This document shows positions 57,388 to 64,000 of a stretch of 64,000 nt of DNA, one piece after another. Source of the DNA: Sulfuriferula sp. GTDB lineage: Bacteria; Pseudomonadota; Gammaproteobacteria; Burkholderiales; Sulfuriferulaceae. Numbering within the stretch: the first letter of the stretch is position 1; every line of letters begins with the position of its first letter. The translations under genes were made by a program, and so were the position numbers. The DNA lies in NCBI GenBank assembly GCA_031291235.1, contig JARLJL010000015.1:62001-126000 (forward strand), read 5' to 3'. The notes under the pieces were generated by a model. It saw nothing but the letters and a program-made list of their open reading frames with translations. It was not told the DNA's origin and searched no databases.

Positions 57388-59529
57388 ATGCCGGTACAAC
57401 AGATTGTCAATGCCATGCCGCAGGCAATTCTGAACGGAGCCGATGATTTGAGCACACAGCCTCCGGTCATTGTTCCGGAGCAGGTGCCTTCTCATCTTCC
57501 CAAGTTCGGGATCTGGGCCCAGCAAGGCCCCCTCGACGATCAACTCGTGGTCGGCAACTCGATGTTGCAGATGTACGGGCAGGCGTCGTTCGACGAGCGT
57601 GGCGCTTATGCTACGCACGCCACACCGTTGGTCAATGCGATCAGCGCAGCAGCAAACCAGATGATCATCCGCCGCTTGAAGCCGGCTGATGCTCCGAAAC
57701 CCGCCGCAGTGCGTTTGTATCTTGACGTGCTGGGCCCCATCGCAATTCAAGAGATCGCTCGGAATTCCGATGGTTCGTATCAACTCGATCCGCAGACCGG
57801 TTTGCCGGTTCCGGGTACGGGCACGGTTCAAGGTTACAAGGTCAAGTTCGTCACGGCTCCGATCGGCGTCGATACCGATGGCAACGATCTGTTCGGCGAA
57901 GGCACGCAAATCGCTGGTGACCAGACCGACCCGACCACGACCACGCAGTCGAAGCGCTACCCGATTTGGGACGCGGATGTCCCGTCGTTCGGCAAGCAAG
58001 GCAACAACAACGCCGTCCGCTTTTATGCCCCGACCGCTGTGTCGTCGGTGCCGCTCGACACCCGTGTGCTGACCGATGAACTGGTCTATCCGGTGCGTGT
58101 GCAGTTTGCAACCCGTCCGGACGCGAACACCTCGCCGTCGGTGACGCCGTTGCTCACAGGCGACCAGTACATCGACGTCTGCTTCGTGCCCGGCACGATC
58201 GACAAGAACACCGACCAGCAGTTGTATATCGGCGCGCAAGTGCCGAGCGCATGGCAAGACATCAACGACGCTTCGGGTGTGCCTAACACCTACGGCCCGT
58301 TTGGTCGCTTCCAGACGTACGACAGCGTGATCGCGGAACTGGTCGAGATGTTCTACACGGCTGAATTCCCGGTGGCTGGTGCGTTCAGCGACTTCACCGG
58401 CGCTGCCAACGAACAGAACCTGTTCAACTTCGTGGGCGGTGTGTCCTCGCAGAACGTGCCGTATCACTCGTACGTGTTCAACACGGCTGACGGAAATGCA
58501 GTCCGTCTGTCGCCGAACACGAACATCTACGCCGTGAATGGCGCTGATGGTACGATGAACAACGCGAACTATGAAACGGCCGTCGCAGCCATGATGGCGG
58601 AATACGCCGATCCGAACAACGAGATTCAGGACCCGATCGGGCACCCGGAATCGCACTTCTACGACACGGGCTTCACGCTCGCGACCAAGAAGCTGCTCGG
58701 CTCGTTCATCGCCAACCGTAAGGACACCTTCGTGGTCCTCGGTACGCACGACGCAAGTGGTCCGGCTCTGACGGCTTCGCAAGAATCGTCCGTGGGTCTG
58801 TCGCTCTCGACGATGCTGTCGGCCTATCCGGAATCGGATGTGTACGGCACGCCGGTTTGCCGTGGTCTCGTGTTTGCAGGTTCAGGTAACTTCCTGGGCA
58901 ATGGTTCGGGCAGCCTGTACGGCAAGCCGCTGCCGTTGACGCTGGAACTCGGTGTGAAGAGCGCGAACTACATGGGTGCCGCTAACGGCGTCTGGAAGTC
59001 GACCGCCAACTTCGACCGCGCACCGCTGTCGGTGATCCAGTACTTCAGCAATATCAACGTGACCTTCGTTCCGGCCACGCAGGGTATCAAGGACTGGGGC
59101 AACGGTATCGTTCGCGTTCGCAAGTACAGCCGCAATGCGTACTTCGTGCCGGGCCTGAAGACCGTCTACCCGGACGACACGTCGGTTCTCAACTCGTACT
59201 TCACCGCTTGCGGCGTGGGTGCGCTGGAGAAGATCTGCGTGCAGTCCTGGCAAGAGTACTCGGGCGAATCGAGCCTGACCGACGAACAGTTGGTCGCGGG
59301 TGTTGACGGCTTCATCGCCAACGCTGTGCTCGGTAAGTTCGACAATCGTTTTGTGGTGCAATCGCAAACGACGGTCACGGGCAAGGACGCACAACGTGGT
59401 TTCAGCTGGACCACGGTCGTGAGTCTGTACGCGAACAACATGCGCACGGTCGGTCAGTTCACGATCAACACGCTGCGCATGTCACAGCTCCAGACCACGC
59501 TGCAAGGCGGGTCGGCAGCAGCGGCGTAA
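57388..59529 (+). CDS. Tail sheath protein
   Basis: A 713-aa contractile sheath protein of phiKZ gp29 type: similar length (phiKZ about 695 aa), and followed by the tube gene as in phiKZ. Beta-rich with long glycine/asparagine loops; a C-terminal domain (WGNGIVRVRKYSRNAYFVPG, LKTVYPDDTSVLNSYFTACG, NTLRMSQLQTTLQGG) resembles the conserved sheath core. ATG 57388 has AGGA seven bases upstream; an open frame to 57289 lies in the promoter region. Codon use is strongly biased, consistent with high late expression. Confidence 0.8.
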   Translation: MPVQQIVNAMPQAILNGADDLSTQPPVIVPEQVPSHLPKFGIWAQQGPLDDQLVVGNSMLQMYGQASFDERGAYATHATPLVNAISAAANQMIIRRLKPADAPKPAAVRLYLDVLGPIAIQEIARNSDGSYQLDPQTGLPVPGTGTVQGYKVKFVTAPIGVDTDGNDLFGEGTQIAGDQTDPTTTTQSKRYPIWDADVPSFGKQGNNNAVRFYAPTAVSSVPLDTRVLTDELVYPVRVQFATRPDANTSPSVTPLLTGDQYIDVCFVPGTIDKNTDQQLYIGAQVPSAWQDINDASGVPNTYGPFGRFQTYDSVIAELVEMFYTAEFPVAGAFSDFTGAANEQNLFNFVGGVSSQNVPYHSYVFNTADGNAVRLSPNTNIYAVNGADGTMNNANYETAVAAMMAEYADPNNEIQDPIGHPESHFYDTGFTLATKKLLGSFIANRKDTFVVLGTHDASGPALTASQESSVGLSLSTMLSAYPESDVYGTPVCRGLVFAGSGNFLGNGSGSLYGKPLPLTLELGVKSANYMGAANGVWKSTANFDRAPLSVIQYFSNINVTFVPATQGIKDWGNGIVRVRKYSRNAYFVPGLKTVYPDDTSVLNSYFTACGVGALEKICVQSWQEYSGESSLTDEQLVAGVDGFIANAVLGKFDNRFVVQSQTTVTGKDAQRGFSWTTVVSLYANNMRTVGQFTINTLRMSQLQTTLQGGSAAAA

Positions 59530-59570
59530 ATGGCGGCCTGATTCTACAGAACCAGGTAGTTTAAGGCGTG

Positions 59571-59596
59571 GGGAGACTTCGGTCTCCCTGCCGTCC
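59571..59596 (+). terminator. Hairpin with UUCG loop after sheath
   Basis: GGGAGAC-TTCG-GTCTCCC (59571-59588) followed by TGCCGTCCC. No T-run; probably a partial terminator or RNA-stabilising hairpin between sheath and tube. Confidence 0.7.
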
Positions 59597-59622
59597 CAAT
59601 CTGATATCAAAGGACTCAAGCA

Positions 59623-60501
59623 ATGGGCCGTCTTACCGATGCCATTCTTAACCCGGTTGGCGGGAATGCTGCTGCATACTCCGCTGGCCACCAGAACCCC
59701 ATGCTCGACCTCCAGTACGGCGGTCAGATGGGTTATTCGCCCGCTTTGGCTGAGTGGGTTAGCAACCAACAGTACGTTCGTCACAACCTGATCTGCTTGC
59801 TGGTCGAAGCGCCGAAAGGTTTCGCCCTGCTGCCGGACGGTCCGGACTACGTCAAGACGTTGCGTGCACTTGTGGAACTGCACGCGATCTCGTGGACGGG
59901 TCTGAACGCAGGTTTGACCGTCGACGTGGCCGAAACGCCGGTCGGCGGTGCTGGTCAGATGCAACAAGATCCGACCGACGTGAAGATGGAGCGCAGCAAC
60001 CCTGTGGTCCGTTTGAACGAAAAGTACGGTATGCCGGTTGCGACGTTCCACCGTGCGTGGATCAACAACCTGATCATGGACGAAAACAGCAAGTTTGCAA
60101 ACGTGGCGGCAACCGGCAATGCGCCGACCGACATGCTGGCAGACATGTACGCTGCGACCATGCTCTTCATCGAACCGGACCCGACGCACACCAAGGTGGT
60201 TCAATCGTGGCTCATCACCAACATGTATCCGCTGGGTACGGGTGAAGTGACGGGCGCGCGTGACATCACGGTGGCCGGTGAAACGCGTACGGTGGACATC
60301 AACTATACGGGTATCGCCCAGTACGGTCTCGGTGTCGACTTGTTCGCGCAATCGATCCTCTCGGGCATCAGCCTGTCGGGTGCGAATCCGGAGAACCAGC
60401 AAGCGTTCGTGCAAGCGATCGACGCCAACGTGTTGGCAGCGACGCGTGGCTACGCCCAAGGTATCAACAACCTCGCAGCTAACGCTGCACCGGTTGCCTA
60501 A
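59623..60501 (+). CDS. Tail tube protein
   Basis: A 292-aa protein directly downstream of the sheath, AAAGGA before the ATG, with strong codon bias. Small size, beta/alpha composition and position match the phiKZ gp30-type tube protein, which forms the inner tail tube. It starts MGRLTDAILNPVGGN; the similar start MGRLSDAILGT of the small gene at 24066 is noted but not explained. A strong terminator follows. Confidence 0.75.
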   Translation: MGRLTDAILNPVGGNAAAYSAGHQNPMLDLQYGGQMGYSPALAEWVSNQQYVRHNLICLLVEAPKGFALLPDGPDYVKTLRALVELHAISWTGLNAGLTVDVAETPVGGAGQMQQDPTDVKMERSNPVVRLNEKYGMPVATFHRAWINNLIMDENSKFANVAATGNAPTDMLADMYAATMLFIEPDPTHTKVVQSWLITNMYPLGTGEVTGARDITVAGETRTVDINYTGIAQYGLGVDLFAQSILSGISLSGANPENQQAFVQAIDANVLAATRGYAQGINNLAANAAPVA

Positions 60502-60520
60502 CTGAGTTAGGGCATATTTC

Positions 60521-60552
60521 GGGAGGCCCTCACGGGTCTCCCTTTATGCCGT
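60521..60552 (+). terminator. Intrinsic terminator with TTTATGCCGTC
   Basis: GGGAGGCCC/GGGTCTCCC (60521-60529 with 60534-60542), then TTTATGCCGTC. It ends the sheath-tube unit and faces the convergent gene at 60556. Confidence 0.9.
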
Positions 60553-60555
60553 CAA

Positions 60556-60972
60556 TCAGGTTTTCTTGGGCTTTTTGTAGATACCCGGTGAGTGCCACTT
60601 CTGTGCCGTTTTGAAACGCTTCTCCTCATTCCATTTCGCGAAGAGTGCACCGAGTAGTGAATCGAATAGCAGACTCGGGTCGTGAGAATAGATGGTGAGC
60701 TTTGCAGGAAGCTTCTGTACATCTGCGGGTCGATCTTCCAGCCGTCCTTCGTGAACCGGAAGAATGTCGACAAACCAGGCGAAGTCGTTTTCCTTCGCAA
60801 GCTGCCGCTGTTCCTCATTGACCCAGATGATGCCGAAGAGGTCGTGGTCTTTCTCCTCATTCGATGCTTCACGCTGCGCTGCATGACCGGCACCACCAGT
60901 GGCGATCCCCATGCAGTCGACTTTACGGAGACCGAGTGCTGCGTTGATACGGGCAATAACTTCGTCGTTCAT
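60556..60972 (-). CDS. Unknown protein, 138 aa
   Basis: From ATG 60972, overlapping the stop of the DUF488-like gene by four bases. It has an alpha/beta core with strands FGIIWVNEEQ and FAWFVDILPV and ends in a basic tail (GIYKKPKKT). Coupling to the DUF488-like gene suggests a shared role. No family recognised. Confidence 0.7.
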   Translation of the reverse strand: MNDEVIARINAALGLRKVDCMGIATGGAGHAAQREASNEEKDHDLFGIIWVNEEQRQLAKENDFAWFVDILPVHEGRLEDRPADVQKLPAKLTIYSHDPSLLFDSLLGALFAKWNEEKRFKTAQKWHSPGIYKKPKKT

Positions 60973-61337
60973 TCTATCAATTCTCCATGGAATTCGTACT
61001 CGATCTTCTTCACATCGAAGTACTTGGTTAAGCAGTCTTTGAAAAGATGTCGATGACAATAATCGCCTGCCTTGCAATAACAGGTCAGCGCCATCTTCTC
61101 GATCTCTTCCAGATGGTTCCATTCATTCCGATACTGTACGTAACACCGGCGCATCTTCTCCAGATAGAGTGCGGTGTATTCGTCTTGCGTGAGCGCTCCT
61201 TTCTTGTACAGTCTCACGTTCTCAAACTCAGGAGCGAAGCATTGCAGTCCTGATTGAGCCGTGATGTTGAGTATGTGGATACCGTCGCGTTTGGCCAGTC
61301 TCCACTTCGAAAGCTGCATCGTCCAGATGTGGATCAT
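60969..61337 (-). CDS. DUF488-like protein
   Basis: A 122-aa protein ending with the pattern MALTCYCKAGDYCHRHLFKDCL, which matches the C-terminal signature of DUF488-type proteins (strand, Cys-rich loop, CHR, helix). Cysteines in CYC and the CHR group could bind metal. The N-terminal half gives IHILNITAQSG. Several phages carry such genes; the reaction is unknown. Possible start at M7. Confidence 0.65.
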   Translation of the reverse strand: MIHIWTMQLSKWRLAKRDGIHILNITAQSGLQCFAPEFENVRLYKKGALTQDEYTALYLEKMRRCYVQYRNEWNHLEEIEKMALTCYCKAGDYCHRHLFKDCLTKYFDVKKIEYEFHGELIE

Positions 61338-61354
61338 GACAAAAAAAGAAAGAG

Positions 61355-61588
61355 TTACTGTTGAATGGGGTTTTCCATTAACGCGATGATGTTTCGGTAT
61401 TCTGCGCGGTAATGATCCAGAAGCTGTTGACGTTTCTTATTGCGCTTCGCTTCAGTCAAGTGCGCGTAACGAGGATCTTTGAGTAGTTCCGTGATTGCCT
61501 TTTCTGACAACTCCATGAACTGGTCTTCTTTTAGGCGCAGTGAGGTGACCATGATATTTAAGAAAGCACCATTCGTGATTCCAAGCAT
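61355..61588 (-). CDS. Unknown helical small protein, 77 aa
   Basis: A 77-aa protein, AAGGAGACTGAC before ATG. Charged helices (EDQFMELSEKAITELLKDPR, EAKRNKKRQQLLDHYRAEYR). Flanked by T-rich spacers (TTTCTTTTTTT on the minus strand near 61341-61352) that may terminate transcription. No family. Confidence 0.65.
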   Translation of the reverse strand: MLGITNGAFLNIMVTSLRLKEDQFMELSEKAITELLKDPRYAHLTEAKRNKKRQQLLDHYRAEYRNIIALMENPIQQ

Positions 61589-61627
61589 GTCAGTCTCCTT
61601 AACAAAAAAAAGACAACGTCGGCTTTT

Positions 61628-61912
61628 TTAGAAGCAGCCGATGCCAACGTGGGCGATTTCTTCGAAGTACTGCTTACCGATCACGAGTCGTCCCGGTCCA
61701 CGAGAGAACCCTTCACGAAGCAGATCAACCCAGATCGGATTGATGAGTTGCATCATGTTGTTGAAGATGTCTTCCGCTTCGCTTTCCGACATCAGTGCTG
61801 CGCCAGAACTGGTTGGTGTCCAACCAAAGCCCGTTACACTGGCGTCTGCTCGGCACAGATACTGATGAACGACTTCCGTGTTGTCTGCCTTGGCAATTAA
61901 TGCGAATTCCAT
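61628..61912 (-). CDS. Unknown protein, 94 aa
   Basis: A 94-aa acidic protein, GAGGAAGGAATC before ATG. It shows a beta start (MEFALIAKADNTEVVHQYLC) and helical middle (SEAEDIFNNMMQLINPIWV). A T-rich, weak hairpin follows its stop (61600-61630). No family recognised. Confidence 0.7.
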   Translation of the reverse strand: MEFALIAKADNTEVVHQYLCRADASVTGFGWTPTSSGAALMSESEAEDIFNNMMQLINPIWVDLLREGFSRGPGRLVIGKQYFEEIAHVGIGCF

Positions 61913-61929
61913 GATTCCTTCCTCAAGAT

Positions 61930-61956
61930 AAAAAAAGGAGGAGCCTAAGCCCCTCC
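61930..61956 (-). terminator. Intrinsic terminator
   Basis: GGAGGGGC/GCTCCTCC on the minus strand (61949-61956 with 61937-61944, one mismatch), then TTTTTTT. It closes the unit containing the ORF at 61979. Confidence 0.9.
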
Positions 61957-61978
61957 TTTACGTGCCTTCGAAACACGT

Positions 61979-62134
61979 TTACCACCACTGGACTTTCAGG
62001 ATGTTGGGGAACCGGGCTTCGAACTCCTCATCGCTGAGATGATCGAACTTCTTGAAGGGGTCATGCTGATTCCGATTCCTCCGCATCACGAAGGCTCGGT
62101 GTTCCTCTTCAGTGCCTACCCGGTACTCATCCAA
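61979..62134 (-). CDS. Small ORF after the in-frame TGA of the 62192 gene
   Basis: An ORF that is in frame with the upstream gene and stays open right after its TGA. A TTG at 62134 with AAGGAG three bases upstream would give 51 residues (MDEYRVGTEEEHRAFVMRRN... ending ILKVQWW); ATG 62086 gives 35. The stretch before the TTG is also protein-like (IDPSAILAGEAIAGGIKES), so either an unusual ATT start at 62191 or stop-codon readthrough is possible. The downstream terminator supports an expressed gene. Start uncertain. Confidence 0.5.
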   Translation of the reverse strand: MDEYRVGTEEEHRAFVMRRNRNQHDPFKKFDHLSDEEFEARFPNILKVQWW

Positions 62135-62191
62135 ACTCTCCTTGATGCCGCCAGCGATAGCTTCACCTGCAAGTATCGCCGACGGATCAAT

Positions 62192-62686
62192 TCACTTGTC
62201 GCCGAGCAGCTTCGCGGCTTCGTCGGACAGGAACGTCTTGACCGCTGCCATCTGGCCACGGCTGCCGGTTGCATGCGTGTCGACGGAAACGCGCGTGATG
62301 CCGTACTTCGTGCGGGTGCCCGCGTCCTTGTCGCCCGGCGCGCCGGCGTTGACTTGTTGCGAACGATCGTACGTGAAGTTGAAGGCGTCCTTGCCGGTCG
62401 TGTTCAGCGACAACGTCACCTTGTTCAGGCTGTCGTCTTTCTTGAACGCGTGATTGCCGATCGTGCCGACGCGATGCGAGATGGCGGCCAGGTCGATGGT
62501 GTTGTGTTCTTGCAGACCTTCGAGCAGTTCGACGTCGACCTTTTCACGAACGACGTCGACCGGGCTGGTCTTCAGCAGACTTGCGTACAGGCCTTCTTCA
62601 GCTTCGATCACGCCTTCAGCGCCCAGCTTCAGACCCTTGCCGTATGCTTCCGAGCGTTCGAGAACTTCTTTCTTGATTTCCGACAT
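62192..62686 (-). CDS. Unknown protein, 164 aa, strongly biased codons
   Basis: A 164-aa protein, AGGAAGGAAATCATC before the ATG. Codon use is like the sheath and tube genes (GTC, GTG, ACC, AAG preferred), suggesting abundant expression. The N-terminal half is helical and acidic, the C-terminal half polar with beta strands (KVTLSLNTTGKDAFNFTYDR). A virion protein is plausible. It ends GDK-TGA with an in-frame ORF following. Confidence 0.7.
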   Translation of the reverse strand: MSEIKKEVLERSEAYGKGLKLGAEGVIEAEEGLYASLLKTSPVDVVREKVDVELLEGLQEHNTIDLAAISHRVGTIGNHAFKKDDSLNKVTLSLNTTGKDAFNFTYDRSQQVNAGAPGDKDAGTRTKYGITRVSVDTHATGSRGQMAAVKTFLSDEAAKLLGDK

Positions 62687-62724
62687 GATGATTTCCTTCC
62701 TTCTTGAGGTTACAGAGTGAAACG

Positions 62725-62743
62725 TGTGATCATCTTGATCACA
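62725..62743. other. Perfect hairpin in the leader of the 62192 gene
   Basis: TGTGATCA-TCT-TGATCACA (eight-bp stem, three-base loop) about 40 bp upstream of the ATG 62686. No T-run. Operator or leader hairpin are both possible. Confidence 0.55.
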
Positions 62744-62766
62744 TTGAGGAGCACTGCGCGAAAAAG

Positions 62767-63807
62767 TTAATGCGTTGACCTACGGCGTCCGCCGCCAAAC
62801 TGACTCGGGCGACGGGGACCACCGCCCGGTCTTACATCCGTAAGAATCCGGTCCACCTGACCAAACTCTTGCATCGGACGATCCTGCCCCGGTTCAATCT
62901 CCGGGTTGACATCGCTGGGGTTAAAACGTGCTCGCCCAACCGAGTCTGCTTTCGGCTTGTTGGAGTAACCGCCGATCTCAGCGATCGAAGGGCGTGGCCG
63001 CTTATCAAACATCGGCTTACCCGCAGAAACGTGAGCACCCGAGAAACTGCTGTTCGGGGTCTTACGGTTCTGCTTGTCCGGATTCGGTTTCACATTGGGC
63101 GAACCCGGAAACCGGCCGTACTTCGCTGAGAACTTCTCCCGCCAATCCGGTTCAGCAAACGTGACAGTGCCCGCCGCATTGTCTTTCGCATGCTGTTCCT
63201 TGGCCCGACGGACTCGCTCTTGCTGGTCAGGCGTGAGCTTGTCCTCTTCGGAATACTGCGAAGACGGAGTCACCGAAGCTTCTTGGTTCCTCGTCTTCAT
63301 TTCTTCGACACCCTTGAAGATCTCTTTGACCTGTTCAGCCGGTACCACGGCTGGAAGTGGTTTGGCAATCGCACGGACTTGCTCGACCGGGGTCTTGAAA
63401 GTCGGGGTGTTACGGAAATCTACCTTAGCGGGTCGCTTTGTCTCGACCTGCACCGGCCTTGCAACAGGAGTAGCCCCAGAATCGATTCTACAGCGCTTCA
63501 GAGCCTGCTTCGATACCAGCTTACCCCTAAGTACCCCCTGACCATCAGCGAGGGCACGGCGGGCCGTTTCGCGGCCTACCAACACAATGTACTTCCCGCT
63601 GAACTTGAAGAACACCATGTCGCCATGGTTGAGCTTCGGTTGCTCGGGGTCAATCTTTGCTGCAAAGTCTTGCTCACTCGGATCGAGGATTTCGTGAGCG
63701 TTGATGCTGGTCACGGGTGCTTGCTTGGCTTGCACTTGAACCTGATCCAGGTAGTGTTCGATGCCGACAGCAGTGAGGCGGACACTACTATTCGTCTGCA
63801 TTTCCAT
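62767..63807 (-). CDS. Unknown basic, mostly disordered protein, 346 aa
   Basis: A 346-aa protein. Residues about 55-115 look folded (GDMVFFKFSGKYIVLVGRET, then ARRALADGQGVLRGKLVSKQ) and loosely recall ParB-like small domains; the rest is rich in P, K, R, N and S and probably unfolded, ending GGGPRRPSQFGGGRRRSTH. A nucleic-acid-binding or internal head role would fit the charge. The ribosome site before ATG 63807 is weak (ATG at codon 3 possible). A TATATCAC box lies about 105 bp upstream. Confidence 0.7.
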   Translation of the reverse strand: MEMQTNSSVRLTAVGIEHYLDQVQVQAKQAPVTSINAHEILDPSEQDFAAKIDPEQPKLNHGDMVFFKFSGKYIVLVGRETARRALADGQGVLRGKLVSKQALKRCRIDSGATPVARPVQVETKRPAKVDFRNTPTFKTPVEQVRAIAKPLPAVVPAEQVKEIFKGVEEMKTRNQEASVTPSSQYSEEDKLTPDQQERVRRAKEQHAKDNAAGTVTFAEPDWREKFSAKYGRFPGSPNVKPNPDKQNRKTPNSSFSGAHVSAGKPMFDKRPRPSIAEIGGYSNKPKADSVGRARFNPSDVNPEIEPGQDRPMQEFGQVDRILTDVRPGGGPRRPSQFGGGRRRSTH

Positions 63808-63850
63808 TTTAGGTTATCTCGACAAAGTTAGGTTAGATACCTGAGCTATA

Positions 63851-63904
63851 ATAGCCCCGGCTATAGCAAGCAGTGAGTCTGTAAATTTACAGTGCTTATA
63901 CTGC
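63851..63904. promoter_or_regulatory. Nested inverted repeats upstream of the 62767 gene
   Basis: ATAGCC-CC-GGCTAT (63851-63864), and GCAGT/ACTGC (63870-63874, 63900-63904) enclosing the perfect palindrome CTGTAAATTTACAG (63879-63892). These lie between the TATAT box at 63912 and the gene start, where an operator or leader structure would act. Confidence 0.55.
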
Positions 63905-63911
63905 TCAGGTT

Positions 63912-63923
63912 GTGATATATAAC
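63912..63923. promoter_or_regulatory. Two overlapping TATATnAC boxes, opposite strands
   Basis: Minus strand TATATCAC (63912-63919) points to the gene at 63807; plus strand TATATAAC (63916-63923) points out of the window. Both are one mismatch from TATATTAC. Confidence 0.45.
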
Positions 63924-63940
63924 TTCAAATATTTACATTA

Positions 63941-63971
63941 GGGCATAGGGCCCAGGAGTTTCCCCCTGGGC
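63941..63971. terminator. Intrinsic hairpin with CTATGCCC element
   Basis: GCCCAGG/CCTGGGC (63950-63956 with 63965-63971). On the minus strand it follows the stop at 63980 and is followed by CCTATGCCCTAA. The stem is close to those at 1.5 and 28.05 kb. Confidence 0.8.
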
Positions 63972-63979
63972 TTCTACGC

Positions 63980-64000
63980 TTAGTTCCAGCGTGCGTACAC
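63980..64000 (-). CDS. C-terminal end of a gene cut by the window edge
   Basis: On the minus strand the last six codons read VYARWN then TAA, followed directly by an intrinsic hairpin, the same layout as other gene ends here. Nothing can be said about the function. Confidence 0.45.
   Translation of the reverse strand: MYARWN

Noticed and set aside
1-64000. tRNA genes, insertion sequences, integrase or attachment sites
   Set aside because: Looked for by eye (T-loop GGTTCRA motifs, transposase and recombinase motifs, flanking repeats); none found that could be supported.

Overview
This window is a piece of the genome of a lytic, nucleus-forming jumbo phage of the phiKZ type (Chimalliviridae-like). 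The markers are: a tubulin/FtsZ-like PhuZ gene (36657-37652); a candidate nuclear shell protein (chimallin, 20645-22585); three parts of a multisubunit RNA polymerase encoded as separate genes (beta-prime N-terminal part with an intact NADFDGD motif at 19065-20558, beta C-terminal part at 6700-8985, beta-prime C-terminal part at 4678-6699); a divergent family-B DNA polymerase part (29384-31594); a phiKZ-type large terminase (48933-51206); and a tail sheath plus tube (57388-60501). As I recall the phiKZ map, the order runs tube/sheath (gp30/gp29), terminase (gp25), PhuZ (gp39), polymerase (gp44), shell (gp54), beta-prime N (gp55), gp68, beta C (gp71-73), beta-prime C (gp74), helicase. The window has broadly this order from right to left, so the three polymerase parts most likely belong to the non-virion RNA polymerase. 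I saw no integrase, tRNA, insertion sequence or CRISPR array. The moderately GC-rich codon use would fit a Burkholderiales host such as Ralstonia (RSL2/RSF1-like phages), but that is a guess.

Layout. 0-1.5 kb (+ strand): end of an unknown gene, a small unknown gene, and a macro-domain ADP-ribose protein. 1.5-22.6 kb (minus strand): expression and DNA-metabolism block with helicase, RNAP beta-prime C and beta C, three conserved unknown proteins, an SSB-like protein, an SbcD/Mre11-like phosphoesterase, RNAP beta-prime N and the shell protein. 22.8-29.4 kb: tightly packed, often overlapping small accessory genes, several with membrane segments. 29.4-31.6 kb: DNA polymerase part. 32-35.8 kb: a run of unknown proteins of about 135-245 aa, some apparently paralogous. 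36-38.4 kb: zinc ribbon, PhuZ and an unknown protein. 38.4-48.9 kb: mostly unknown genes, including a DUF6527-like protein. 48.9-60.5 kb: terminase, virion proteins, sheath and tube. 60.5-64 kb: small unknown genes.

Regulation visible in the DNA. Intrinsic terminators separate many units, and about ten carry a recurring TTATGCCGT-like element next to the hairpin. An octamer TATATnAC, close to the phiKZ early-promoter consensus as I remember it (TATATTAC), lies 25-110 bp upstream of genes in the right orientation at several places (38.4, 44.15, 22.65, 63.9 kb; a weaker variant at 9.05 kb). Three long intergenic blocks (31.6-32.0, 36.18-36.66 and 46.02-46.65 kb) have no convincing gene but many strong hairpins; they are the best candidates for undescribed structured RNAs or replication/packaging sites.
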